Source of the DNA: Litchfieldella anticariensis FP35 = DSM 16096
GTDB taxonomy: Bacteria; Pseudomonadota; Gammaproteobacteria; Pseudomonadales; Halomonadaceae
Length of the DNA stretch: 64,000 bases
NCBI RefSeq assembly: GCF_000409775.1
Contig: NZ_KE332392.1
Span: 226,459-290,458 of the forward strand
Direction of reading: 5' to 3'
Positions 9,223 to 17,580 of the stretch are shown piece by piece. The translations under genes were made by a program, and so were the position numbers. Position 1 is the stretch's first letter; each line of letters opens with the position of its first letter. The notes under the pieces are model-generated. The model was not told the origin of the DNA, did no database searches, and worked only from the letters and a program-made list of their open reading frames with translations.

Positions 9223-9783
9223 ATGGCCAAAATCCTGTTGATTGCCGGCGACTTTGTCGAGGACTACGAAATCATGGTGCCTTTCCAGGCCCTGCAAGCG
9301 ATGGGGCACGAGGTTGATGCCGTGTGTCCAGAGAAGCGTGAGGGAGACACCATCAAGACGGCTATCCATGATTTCGAAGGGGATCAAACCTATACCGAGA
9401 AACCAGGACATCGTTTCACTCTGAACGCGACATTCTCCGAGATCGATGCGGCCGATTACGAGGCTCTGGTGATCCCCGGCGGCCGGTCTCCGGAATATCT
9501 ACGCCTCAACGAGAGAGTACTGGAACTGGTGGCATACTTCGTCGAGCATGAGAAGCCGGTGGCAGCGATCTGTCATGCCGCCCAGTTGCTGGCGGCAGCG
9601 GTATCGTTGGAGGGGCACCGGGTATCGGCCTATCCGGCTTGTGCCCCGGAAGTCCGCCTGGCCGGGGGCGATTATGCTGATATTGCGGTTGACCAGGCCG
9701 TGACATCGGGGCGTTTGGTCACGGCTCCGGCTTGGCCGGCGCATCCAGAGTGGTTGAAGCAGTTCAACGCCTTGTTGCAATAA
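9223..9783 (+). CDS. DJ-1/PfpI family protein
   Basis: 186 aa; start ATG 9223 ([11 protein letters not shown]) with AAGGGAG upstream, preferred to 9157. Single DJ-1/PfpI domain: Glu14-region (GDFVEDYE), VIPGGR loop, and nucleophile-elbow Cys117-His118 (AAICHAAQ). The family includes YhbO/PfpI-type deglycases or stress chaperones and amidases; the nucleophile is intact, so it should be active. Stands alone on the plus strand between two minus-strand units. Confidence 0.9.
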   Translation: MAKILLIAGDFVEDYEIMVPFQALQAMGHEVDAVCPEKREGDTIKTAIHDFEGDQTYTEKPGHRFTLNATFSEIDAADYEALVIPGGRSPEYLRLNERVLELVAYFVEHEKPVAAICHAAQLLAAAVSLEGHRVSAYPACAPEVRLAGGDYADIAVDQAVTSGRLVTAPAWPAHPEWLKQFNALLQ

Positions 9784-9806
9784 TCGAGAGAACGATAATT
9801 GGCGAG

Positions 9807-11156
9807 TCACTGTGTCTCGCGTTGGAGGCGTTTCAAGCCCTCGCTGAGCTCGACTGAGTAAGAGGGCTCAGTCGACTCGAGGCGGCATAGGGGCGGTGGA
9901 AGCCGAGTCAGGGTATGTTGCACTCGTTCACGAGCCCGGTCGGCTTCGGCGAGGGCGGCCTCATCGATCTGGCCCTGCTTGACCAGCAGGGTCAGGAGCG
10001 ACTCGCCCTCGTTCACTGTTTCGTCTCGCAAGGAAATCAGATCGCCACAGTAATAGCCTTGACTGTCGAGGCGCCGGTAGATCTGTTTACGCCCCGGCAG
10101 ATTGATTTTGCCCGGCGAGTGTTTCACGCGTGGCTTGCCGGCATATTCCACCAGCTTGTAGGAGAGATCGATTACCGGCGCATCCTGCGACACGCCCAAT
10201 GCCGTGCCGACACCGAAGGCGTCGATAGGTGCTCCCGTATCCACCAGTTCAGCGATGCTGTACTCATCGAGACCGCTGCTGGCAACGATCTTCACCTCCT
10301 GGTGACCGGCGTCGTCGAGCAGTCGGCGAGAATCGCGAGCCAAGGCACCGAGGTCGCCGGAATCGAGACGAACGGCGCCAACCTTGAGACCTGCCTCCTC
10401 GGCCATCAAGTCGATGACCTTGCGGACACCCGCCACGGTGTCATGAGTGTCCACCAGCAATGTGGTGCCCGGAAACTGGCGGGCAAACTCACGAAAGGCC
10501 TCTTGCTCGTTATCGTGAGCCAACACATAACTGTGCGCCATGGTGCCGCGTAGTGGCAGGTCATGAATCAGCCCACCCAACACATTGCTGGTACCCGCCA
10601 GCCCCGCGGTACGGTAGGCGCGGACACCGCGTATGGCGGCATCCATTCCATGCATGCGGCGCATACCGAAATCGATGATCGGTCGTCCTTTCGCCATCAT
10701 TACCAAGCGTACCGCTTTGGAAGCCAGCACGGTTTCGAGCTGAACCTGGTTGAGCACCAGGCTCTCCAGCAGTTGGGCCTCGGCGATGGGGGCTTCTACT
10801 TCCATCAGCGGTTCGTTGGGAAATACCGGGGTACCTTCAGGTAGCGCCCAGATATCGCCCGTAAAGCGAAAGCCCTCGAGCCAGGCGAGGAAGCGGTCGT
10901 CGAACATCCCGACGTCAGCTAGGCGCTGCAGGCTCGAGGGCGAGAAATGCAGCTGCGTGACCAGTTCCGCGACATATTGCTGACCGCAGGCGAGCATGAA
11001 GTTGCGCTGGCCCGGCAATTTGCGGAAATAGAGGCTGAACACGCCACGCTCATGCATACCCTCCCGCCAATAGGCCTGCAGCATGGTGAGCTCATAGAGA
11101 TCGGTGAGTAATGCCAGATCGTCGTCGGTGACGTTGGCCGGGGAAGTGTACTTCAT
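9807..11156 (-). CDS. pncB: Nicotinate phosphoribosyltransferase
   Basis: 449 aa from ATG 11156 (MKYTSPANV), overlapping the stop of the nicotinamidase gene as ATGA. NAPRTase motifs: DLYELTMLQAYW near the N-terminus, DFGMRRMHG with the putative catalytic His, LDSGDLGALA and SSGLDEYSI for phosphoribosyl binding. It converts nicotinate and PRPP to nicotinate mononucleotide in the Preiss-Handler NAD salvage route. The translationally coupled nicotinamidase supplies its substrate. Confidence 0.95.
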   Translation of the reverse strand: MKYTSPANVTDDDLALLTDLYELTMLQAYWREGMHERGVFSLYFRKLPGQRNFMLACGQQYVAELVTQLHFSPSSLQRLADVGMFDDRFLAWLEGFRFTGDIWALPEGTPVFPNEPLMEVEAPIAEAQLLESLVLNQVQLETVLASKAVRLVMMAKGRPIIDFGMRRMHGMDAAIRGVRAYRTAGLAGTSNVLGGLIHDLPLRGTMAHSYVLAHDNEQEAFREFARQFPGTTLLVDTHDTVAGVRKVIDLMAEEAGLKVGAVRLDSGDLGALARDSRRLLDDAGHQEVKIVASSGLDEYSIAELVDTGAPIDAFGVGTALGVSQDAPVIDLSYKLVEYAGKPRVKHSPGKINLPGRKQIYRRLDSQGYYCGDLISLRDETVNEGESLLTLLVKQGQIDEAALAEADRARERVQHTLTRLPPPLCRLESTEPSYSVELSEGLKRLQRETQ

Positions 11157-11722
11157 GCTACGACCTCGCAGCCCGCTTGGCGCAGTTCGTCTACACACAC
11201 CTGACGCTGATCGGGAGCCACCGCTTCGGTGAGCTCGGTCAACAGTTGGGTTGTGAAACCTGCCTTGAGGGCATCCAGTGTCGTGGCCCGAACGCAGACA
11301 TCCATTGCCAGGCCGCAGACGACGACCCGGGAAACTCCCCGGCGCTGCAGGAAGCCGGCCAGGCCAGTGTCATCGAAAGCCGAGTAGGCGTCGCGGTCGA
11401 AGGCCGTTCCTTTGCTCACCTTGACGGTGTCTTCAGGGAATTGCAGTTCGGGAAGGAACGCCGCGCCGGGGGTGTCTTGCACGCAATGTACCGGCCAAGG
11501 GCCACCTTGGCTGTCAAAACTGCAATGATCGATGGGGTGCCAGTCACGCGAAGCAACGATCAGTGCGCCGGCGTCTCGGGCGGCATGGATCTCGGCATTG
11601 ATACCCGGCACCAAGGCGCTGCCGCCGGCTACGGCCAGTGCTCCCCCTTCGCAGAAGTCGTTCTGCATGTCGACGATCAACAAGGCATCGTCGGGGCGAT
11701 ATGCTACCTGTGGTTGCGTCAT
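11153..11722 (-). CDS. pncA: Nicotinamidase
   Basis: 189 aa; start ATG 11722 chosen for the strong AGGAGGAGG ribosome site. Isochorismatase-fold hydrolase. VDMQNDF carries the catalytic Asp, SRDWHPIDHCSF the metal-binding D-x-H, KVSKGT the Lys, and GLAMDVCVRAT the nucleophile Cys. Deamidates nicotinamide to nicotinate, which the coupled PncB then uses. The pncA-pncB overlap makes a compact NAD salvage operon. Confidence 0.95.
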   Translation of the reverse strand: MTQPQVAYRPDDALLIVDMQNDFCEGGALAVAGGSALVPGINAEIHAARDAGALIVASRDWHPIDHCSFDSQGGPWPVHCVQDTPGAAFLPELQFPEDTVKVSKGTAFDRDAYSAFDDTGLAGFLQRRGVSRVVVCGLAMDVCVRATTLDALKAGFTTQLLTELTEAVAPDQRQVCVDELRQAGCEVVA

Positions 11723-11821
11723 CGCTAGCCTCCTCCTCCTTGGATCATCCAAAGTGGCGATGCTTCTCTGTCAGCGTAACGTGTCATCGCCAAGCTTTGT
11801 AGGGCTTGGCCGTTGTTGACA

Positions 11822-12748
11822 TTAGTAGCCGGCTTTGGGATCGACAGTGGTCACCGGATCTCCAGCTTCCCAGGCGCGGATGGTCTCAGCCACCTGATCG
11901 GCAGCTTCTTCGAGGGGAGTGGGGGCAGCCATGTGTGGCGTGATTCGTACCCGTGGGTGAGTCCACAGCGGGCTATCGGCTGCCAGTGGCTCTTCGGGGA
12001 AGGCGTCGAGCAGGGCGCCTCGCAACCGGCCTTCCTCTTTTTCGGACCCCAGTGCTTCCAGCAGAGCGGCTTCGTCGACCAGGGGACCGCGTCCGGGGTT
12101 GATCAGGGTTGCGCCGTCAGGCAGGGCGGCGAGAGTGTCGGCATTGACGATATGTCGTGTCGACGTTGTGTCAGGCAGGAGAGTCACCAGGGTTCGCACT
12201 TGGCCCAATAATTCGTTGAGCCCGGGGTCGCCATGATGGCAGGTCACGCCTTCGACCCGCTTGGGGGAACGGCTCCAGCCGTGCACGGGAAAGCCGTCCT
12301 TCGCCAATGCTTGGGCAACATGGGTGCCGATGGCGCCGAGTCCTAGAATGCCGACACCCCAGTCGCGTTTGGCGACGATTGGAATTTCCCGCCATTGCGC
12401 GTCGGCCTCCTGACGTAGATAGCGGTCGAAATCGCGCTGGAAGTGCAACACACCATAGCGCACGTAGTCGGCCATGTAGTCACCCATACCGGCGTCACGC
12501 AGCTTGACGATGGGAACGTCCTTGGGTAGCCCAGGGTTATTGAGTAGGGCATCGACTCCGGCACCGAGATTGACGATACCCTTGATGTTGGCGTGGCGCT
12601 CCAGCAGTGTTGCCGGCGGTTTCCATACCGCTAGATAGTCGATGTTTTCAGCGTCCTGGTCGCTGGTGAACACCTCTGCCTTTGGCAGTCGGTTGCTCAG
12701 CGCTTCACGCCAGAGGTGAGCGTCATCGATATGAACCAGAATACGCAT
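11822..12748 (-). CDS. ghrA: Glyoxylate/hydroxypyruvate reductase A-like dehydrogenase
   Basis: 308 aa D-isomer-specific 2-hydroxyacid dehydrogenase. NAD(P)-binding GLGAIGTHVAQAL, catalytic Arg in NPGRGPLVD, Glu in FPEEPL and His in RITPHMAAPT are present. Overall sequence (LVHIDD start, VNLGAGVD, MGDYMADYV) is that of GhrA. It reduces glyoxylate or hydroxypyruvate in the cytoplasm. It begins 18 bp after the MocR-type regulator gene on the same strand and may be co-transcribed with it, which would tie it to ectoine catabolism; that link is inference. Confidence 0.88.
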   Translation of the reverse strand: MRILVHIDDAHLWREALSNRLPKAEVFTSDQDAENIDYLAVWKPPATLLERHANIKGIVNLGAGVDALLNNPGLPKDVPIVKLRDAGMGDYMADYVRYGVLHFQRDFDRYLRQEADAQWREIPIVAKRDWGVGILGLGAIGTHVAQALAKDGFPVHGWSRSPKRVEGVTCHHGDPGLNELLGQVRTLVTLLPDTTSTRHIVNADTLAALPDGATLINPGRGPLVDEAALLEALGSEKEEGRLRGALLDAFPEEPLAADSPLWTHPRVRITPHMAAPTPLEEAADQVAETIRAWEAGDPVTTVDPKAGY

Positions 12749-12766
12749 CCTTCCTCTCCTGTCGGT

Positions 12767-14173
12767 TCAATATACGATCTGCATCATGGGTGGCGGTGCG
12801 TCTTCAAGCAAGGTTGCCAGGCATTGCAAGCCTTCTGCCAGGCGAGCAATGTCCTGCTCGGCTCCCAGGCTCAGGCGAACCCGTTTCGGTGGTGGTGACT
12901 GATCAACCATGAAGGGTTGTGCCGTGGTGATCGCCAGTCCCTCCTGTTCAGCCTGCTGCTGAAGCTCCTCGGCACGCCATAATGGTGGCAGCGAGACCCA
13001 GACGTGCAAACTACTAGGGCGTGATGACAAGGGATGATCGCTCAGCAGGCGAGCGGCCAAGCGTTGACGTTCGGCAAGCAGTTCGCGCTGCTCCTGAGCC
13101 AGAGCCTCGACCATCCCGTTGGCTAGCCATAGGTCGGCGATCTCGAATATGAGGGGCGTGGCCATCCAACTCGTAGCGCGTAGACGAGGCAACGTATGGT
13201 GAAGCTGCGAACGGGGTACGCTCAAGTAGCCAGCCCGCAACCCCGGCATCGTGGCCTTGGTTAGACTGGTGACGTGGAAGGTTTGGCGTGGCAGGTGAGC
13301 GGCCAGTGGCATTAGTCCGGGGGGCTCGAGAAGTGCATGCACATCATCTTCTATCAGCCATACGTCATGATGGCTGAGCACTTCAGCCACGGCACGACGG
13401 CGTCGCGCGCCCATGGTGGCACCGGTTGGATTCAATTGGGTCGGGGTCAAGCAAACGGCGCGGGGCCGGAAGCGTTGGCAAGCGACTTCCAGGGCGTCGG
13501 GTATCACGCCTTCTTCGTCGATGGCCACACCGCGCAATTGGAATCCCAAGGTACGCGATAACGCGATCAGGCCATGATCGGTCAGAGCTTCAGTAAGCAC
13601 GATGTCGCCATGTTGGACCACAGTGGCGATCGCTAGCATCAGGCCATGGGCTGCGCCATTGCATAGCACGCGGTCGTCCACATCGCCGGGCACGCCCAAG
13701 CGCCTGTTCAGCCAGTCATTGGCACGTTCGCGCTGGTGGACCAGGCCGGCAATCGGACGGCAGGCGCTGACCACCTCTGGGTTGGCATGTTCGCTAAGCT
13801 CGGCCAAGGCTTCGCGAAAATGCAGGTGATAACGTGGAGGACAAACCGGGTGAGCGATCGATAGATCGATCAGCGGTGTTTCGCGACGCGGCTCCGGGCC
13901 ACGCAGGTATTCCGACTCACGACCGTCGTCGAAGGCGTTGACCCAAGTACCGCTGCCGACCCGGGCCTGGACCAGACCCATTTTTTCCGCTTCGGTATAG
14001 GCCCGTGAGACGGTTTGCACGCTTACCCCCAGTGTCTCGGCCAGTTGCCGATGGGGAGGGAGGCGAGTGCCCGGGATCAGGTCGCCCTGGCGTATCGCTT
14101 CGGAAAGCGCCCGGGCAATGGCCAAATACTTGGGACCGTGGGTGGGAAGATAAGGGGTCAGGTCAATTGTCAT
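12767..14173 (-). CDS. enuR: MocR/GntR-type regulator with aminotransferase domain, EnuR-like
   Basis: 468 aa. N-terminal GntR winged helix (residues about 10-78: LPPHRQLAETLGVSVQTVSR) joined to a fold-type I aminotransferase domain whose PLP-lysine is Lys306 in TSLTKATMPGLRAGYL. This is the MocR architecture. EnuR, the known MocR-type repressor of ectoine utilisation genes, holds PLP on such a lysine and responds to alpha-ADABA or DABA made from ectoine. The gene is divergent from doeA, the classical position for a repressor of doe genes. Assignment as EnuR rests on architecture plus context; other MocR regulators (PdxR, GabR types) share the fold. Confidence 0.82.
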   Translation of the reverse strand: MTIDLTPYLPTHGPKYLAIARALSEAIRQGDLIPGTRLPPHRQLAETLGVSVQTVSRAYTEAEKMGLVQARVGSGTWVNAFDDGRESEYLRGPEPRRETPLIDLSIAHPVCPPRYHLHFREALAELSEHANPEVVSACRPIAGLVHQRERANDWLNRRLGVPGDVDDRVLCNGAAHGLMLAIATVVQHGDIVLTEALTDHGLIALSRTLGFQLRGVAIDEEGVIPDALEVACQRFRPRAVCLTPTQLNPTGATMGARRRRAVAEVLSHHDVWLIEDDVHALLEPPGLMPLAAHLPRQTFHVTSLTKATMPGLRAGYLSVPRSQLHHTLPRLRATSWMATPLIFEIADLWLANGMVEALAQEQRELLAERQRLAARLLSDHPLSSRPSSLHVWVSLPPLWRAEELQQQAEQEGLAITTAQPFMVDQSPPPKRVRLSLGAEQDIARLAEGLQCLATLLEDAPPPMMQIVY

Positions 14174-14278
14174 GATTCAATAAAGCCTTTGACGGCGGGC
14201 TTGGCAGAAATGCTAGTATCAGCATTAGGAGATTGACTAGCAATTGTCATGCTTTTAATTATGCCAAATCATGACAAT
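14166..14278. promoter_or_regulatory. Candidate operators and promoter between enuR and doeA
   Basis: The 9-mer ATTGTCATG occurs at 14166-14174 (over the enuR start codon) and 14243-14251, and its inverse CATGACAAT at 14270-14278. The last two form an inverted pair separated by 18 bp. A TTGACT box at 14233-14238, with a TTTAAT-like -10 at 14254-14259 (15 bp apart), overlaps the left arm and points toward doeA. A repressor bound to the pair would cover this promoter. Confidence 0.5.
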
Positions 14279-14348
14279 GATAACGCCAAATTTTCAACAG
14301 GCGTCCGGCACAGTTTCTAGCAACCAATTGGCACTCAAGCAGTACTCT

Positions 14349-14373
14349 ACCGTCGGCGACGCCGACGGTTTTT
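14349..14373 (+). terminator. Intrinsic terminator-like hairpin in the doeA leader
   Basis: A perfect 9-bp stem (ACCGTCGGC / GCCGACGGT) with a GAC loop is followed directly by a T tract. No plus-strand gene ends here: it lies between the candidate doeA promoter and the doeA start. It could attenuate doeA transcription. A second hairpin (TTCTCAA / TTGAGAA, 14413-14430) follows before the start codon. Confidence 0.6.
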
Positions 14374-14468
14374 CAGATTCAGGACACTGGGTCTGAAAGC
14401 AAGGGCTCGGCGTTCTCAAGCGGTTGAGAAGGGCCGGTTTTGGCGATTTTCATTATGGCGAGTGGCCC

Positions 14469-15668
14469 ATGATCGAGGTTTCCCTGCCTTTCACTCGTGA
14501 GGAATATGCACAGCGCCTATGGAAGGTGCGTGCAGAGATGGCCAACCGAGGCATCGATGTGCTGATCATCAGCGACCCATCCAACATGGCCTGGCTGACG
14601 GGTTATGACGGTTGGTCTTTCTATGTACACCAGTGCGTGTTGCTGGGCCTGGAAGGTGAGCCAGTGTGGTACGGCCGTCGCCAGGACAGCAACGGTGCCT
14701 TGCGTACCTGCTGGATGGATCCGGAGAACATCACCCACTATCCGGATTACTACGTGCAGAATCCGGACATGCACCCCATGGATTACCTGGCCCAGTCCAT
14801 CATGCCTGACCGAGGTTGGCATGACGGGGTAGTGGGCATGGAGATGGACAACTATTATTTTTCGGCCAAGGCCTATCAGAGCCTGCTGCGGGAACTCCCG
14901 CATGCCCGTTTCCAGGATGCCAACGCCTTGGTCAACTGGTGCCGTGCGATCAAATCGCCACGCGAGATCGAGTACATGCGCATCGCTGCCAAGATCGTCG
15001 AGGGCATGCATGCGCGGATTCTGGAAGTCATCGAACCGGGGCTGGCCAAGAGCAAGCTGGTGTCGGAAATCTATCGGGTGGGCATCGAAGGGTGGACATC
15101 ACCGGAGGGTATCGTCTACGGCGGCGACTATCCAGCCATCGTGCCGCTTTTGCCCACCGGCAAGGATGCAGCGGCGCCTCACCTGACATGGGATGACACC
15201 CCATTCCGCGAGGGCGAAGGGACCTTCTTCGAGATTGCCGGTTGTTTCAAACGTTACCATGCCCCGTTGTCGCGTACCGTATTCCTCGGCAAACCACCAA
15301 CGGACTTCGTGCGTGGTGAGTCTGCATTGCTCGAAGGGATCGAGAATGGCTTGGAGGTTGCCAAACCTGGCAATCGTTGTGCCGATATCGCCATGGCATT
15401 GGGTGCGGCCATGGACAAGTATGGCTTTGACCGCGGCGGTGCACGCTGCGGCTATCCGATCGGTATCAGCTATCCCCCTGACTGGGGCGAGCGAACCATG
15501 AGTTTGCGTCCTTCCGACGAAACGATCCTCGAGCCGGGAATGACGTTCCACTTCATGCCCGGTATGTGGATGGACGACTGGGGGCTGGAGATCACCGAGT
15601 CTATCCTGATCACCGAAACCGGTGCCGAAACGTTGGCCGATTTCCCGCGCCAGCTGTTCGTGAAGTGA
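14469..15668 (+). CDS. doeA: Ectoine hydrolase DoeA
   Basis: 399 aa from ATG 14469 (MIEVSLPFTREEY); the ribosome site is weak. Creatinase N-domain (SNMAWLTGYDGWSFYVHQ) followed by an M24 pita-bread domain. The usual M24 metal ligands appear substituted (EIAGCFKRYHAPLSR, GYPIGISYPP without His), as in metal-independent creatinase. It opens the ectoine ring hydrolytically to N-acetyl-2,4-diaminobutyrate, first step of ectoine breakdown in the cytoplasm. Followed by doeB and doeX on the same strand, with an EnuR-like regulator divergent. Confidence 0.94.
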   Translation: MIEVSLPFTREEYAQRLWKVRAEMANRGIDVLIISDPSNMAWLTGYDGWSFYVHQCVLLGLEGEPVWYGRRQDSNGALRTCWMDPENITHYPDYYVQNPDMHPMDYLAQSIMPDRGWHDGVVGMEMDNYYFSAKAYQSLLRELPHARFQDANALVNWCRAIKSPREIEYMRIAAKIVEGMHARILEVIEPGLAKSKLVSEIYRVGIEGWTSPEGIVYGGDYPAIVPLLPTGKDAAAPHLTWDDTPFREGEGTFFEIAGCFKRYHAPLSRTVFLGKPPTDFVRGESALLEGIENGLEVAKPGNRCADIAMALGAAMDKYGFDRGGARCGYPIGISYPPDWGERTMSLRPSDETILEPGMTFHFMPGMWMDDWGLEITESILITETGAETLADFPRQLFVK

Positions 15669-15760
15669 CGCGCAAGCTGTTTTAGGTAACGTTCAGGCTA
15701 TTTATGCAGTGGCGCTCTGGTTTTTCACCAAGCGAGCCAGGCGCCCGAGGAGAACGATAT

Positions 15761-16774
15761 ATGAGCAAGCGACCCAGCCCGATTTCCGCTACCGTCGACT
15801 TCGAAGCCGACGGCGTTCAGCACGGTTTTCTCAAGCTGCCGATCTCCAACGATGAGTCAGCCTGGGGCGCGGTGATGATTCCCATCACCGTGGTCGTCAA
15901 CGGAACCGGTCCTACCGCCTTGCTGACGGGGGGCAATCACGGTGACGAGTATGAGGGCATTACCGCTCTCGTGAAGCTTGCCAACACGCTTGATGCCAAG
16001 GATGTGCAGGGGCGGGTGATCATCGTGCCGATGATGAACGCACCGGCGGCGATGGCAGGTAGGCGCACCTCACCCATGGACGGTGGTAATCTCAATCGCA
16101 GCTTTCCCGGTGACCCGGATGGCACGGTGACCGAGCAGATTGCCGACTACTTCACCCGCTATCTGGTGCCGAAGTGTGACGTGGTACTGGATCTGCACTC
16201 CGGTGGGCGCACGCTGGACATTGTGCCGTTCGCCGCTTCGCACGCGCTGGACAACAAGGATCAACAACGTCAAGCGTTGGAGGGCGCCATCGCCTTTGGT
16301 GCGCCCACGGCAATGATGATGTTCGAGCTCGATGCTGCCAAGCTGTTCGACACGGCGGTAGAGAGTCAAGGCAAGATCTTCGTGGCCACTGAACTAGGCG
16401 GCGGCGGCACCACCACACCGGAACGTCTGGCCATTGCCGAGCGCGGCGTGAAGAATTTCCTGATTCACTACTGTTTGATTGATGGCAAGCTCGAATCGCC
16501 CAGCGAGCCGCAGGTCTACGTCGATATGCCGGATGCCAGTTGTTATGTGCAAAGTGAACATACCGGTTTACTGGAATTGACGCTGGCGTTGGGAGAGTCG
16601 GTAGAGAAGGGCCAAGTGATTGCCCGTGTCTACGACATGACGCGTACTGGTAGCGCCCCGGTGGAATATCGCGCCAATCGCAGCGGTCTGCTGGTGGCGC
16701 GGCGTTTCCCGGCTCAAGTCAATATGGGCGACACGATTGCGGTGATTGCCGAAGTTGTCGACTCCTTAGGTTAG
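15761..16774 (+). CDS. doeB: N-alpha-acetyl-L-2,4-diaminobutyrate deacetylase DoeB
   Basis: 337 aa; start ATG 15761 with GAGGAG upstream. Member of the succinylglutamate desuccinylase/aspartoacylase zinc peptidase group: zinc ligands His60 and Glu63 in GGNHGDEYEG and His146 in LDLHSGGR; a C-terminal beta domain follows (TGLLELTLALGESVEKGQV). Removes the acetyl group from alpha-ADABA to give L-2,4-diaminobutyrate plus acetate. It starts 92 bp after doeA. Its stop codon overlaps the end of a 143-bp palindromic repeat. Confidence 0.94.
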   Translation: MSKRPSPISATVDFEADGVQHGFLKLPISNDESAWGAVMIPITVVVNGTGPTALLTGGNHGDEYEGITALVKLANTLDAKDVQGRVIIVPMMNAPAAMAGRRTSPMDGGNLNRSFPGDPDGTVTEQIADYFTRYLVPKCDVVLDLHSGGRTLDIVPFAASHALDNKDQQRQALEGAIAFGAPTAMMMFELDAAKLFDTAVESQGKIFVATELGGGGTTTPERLAIAERGVKNFLIHYCLIDGKLESPSEPQVYVDMPDASCYVQSEHTGLLELTLALGESVEKGQVIARVYDMTRTGSAPVEYRANRSGLLVARRFPAQVNMGDTIAVIAEVVDSLG

Positions 16775-16915
16775 GCTTTGTCTGAAAACTGCCTGCGCTC
16801 GCCCATACGGCGTTAAAAATCAGCTCAAAGACCTCATTTACAACCACGTAAACTCCGTTTTTTCGCTGATTTTTGCCTTGTCTGGCCATCGCTCGGCGAC
16901 TTTTCAGACAAGCCT
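16773..16915. repeat. ERIC/MITE-like imperfect palindrome between doeB and doeX
   Basis: The 143 bp start AGGCTTTGTCTGAAAA and end with the near-inverse CTTTTCAGACAAGCCT. Inner segments also pair: AAAAATCAGC against GCTGATTTTT, CGCTCG-CCCAT against CCATCGCTCG, and TTTAC against GTAAA near the centre. It can fold into one long hairpin. It encodes nothing and fits a non-autonomous mobile repeat. It begins inside the doeB stop codon and ends 11 bp before the doeX start. Confidence 0.85.
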
Positions 16916-16926
16916 TAGGGAAACAT

Positions 16927-17397
16927 ATGAAGCTCGATCGCTACGATCTGAAGATCCTCGAGATCCTGGCCACGGACGGCCGCATCACCAAGTCCCGATT
17001 GGCCGACACCATCAATCTCTCTGTCAGCCCCTGCTGGGAACGGGTGCGCCGCCTGGAAAAGGCGGGGATCATCGAAGGCTATAGCGCCCGTATCAATCCG
17101 CGGGTGCTGGTCAAGCGCACGCCGGTATGGGTGCAGATCGAACTGAAACAGCACAATGCGGAGAGCTTCCAACGTTTCGAAGCCATGGTGCATGACACTC
17201 CCGAGGTTACCGAATGCGTGGCGGTGGGCGGCGGGGTCGACTACCTGATCAAGGTCGAGGCCGACACCATCGATGCCTATCAACGGCTAATGGACGCTTG
17301 GCTGATGTCGGATATCGGCATCGAGCGCTATTTCACCTATATCGTGACCAAGACGGTCAAACGAGAATCCCCGCCGATTCAATTGGATAGCCAATGA
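16927..17397 (+). CDS. doeX: Lrp/AsnC-type regulator DoeX
   Basis: 156 aa; start ATG 16927 (MKLDRYDLKILEIL). An in-frame ATG at 16873 lies inside the palindromic repeat and would add 18 residues unlike the family. N-terminal AsnC-type helix-turn-helix (TKSRLADTINLSVSPCWERVRRLEKAGII), then the RAM ligand domain (VTECVAVGGGVDYLIKVEA). DoeX is the DNA-binding regulator encoded with doeA-doeB in Halomonas elongata. With the divergent MocR-type gene, the locus has two regulators of different families. Confidence 0.92.
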   Translation: MKLDRYDLKILEILATDGRITKSRLADTINLSVSPCWERVRRLEKAGIIEGYSARINPRVLVKRTPVWVQIELKQHNAESFQRFEAMVHDTPEVTECVAVGGGVDYLIKVEADTIDAYQRLMDAWLMSDIGIERYFTYIVTKTVKRESPPIQLDSQ

Positions 17398-17580
17398 ATC
17401 AGGCATTCCTGCCAGAATGATCCCTTCCTCAAGGCCCTTTTCAAGGGTGGCGTCAAGTCGTTGTCCTACTTACATGTCGCAAGAATCTGGCATAAGCTGA
17501 ATTCGTGCCTTGTGCACGGAAGGCGATGTCGCCAGTCAATCTAACGTGAGTATGTGCAGGCGATCGCCTAGAGGGAGCTT

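Noticed and set aside
16873-16926. N-terminal extension of DoeX from ATG 16873
   Set aside because: The extra codons lie in the 143-bp palindromic repeat and do not match the AsnC family start.
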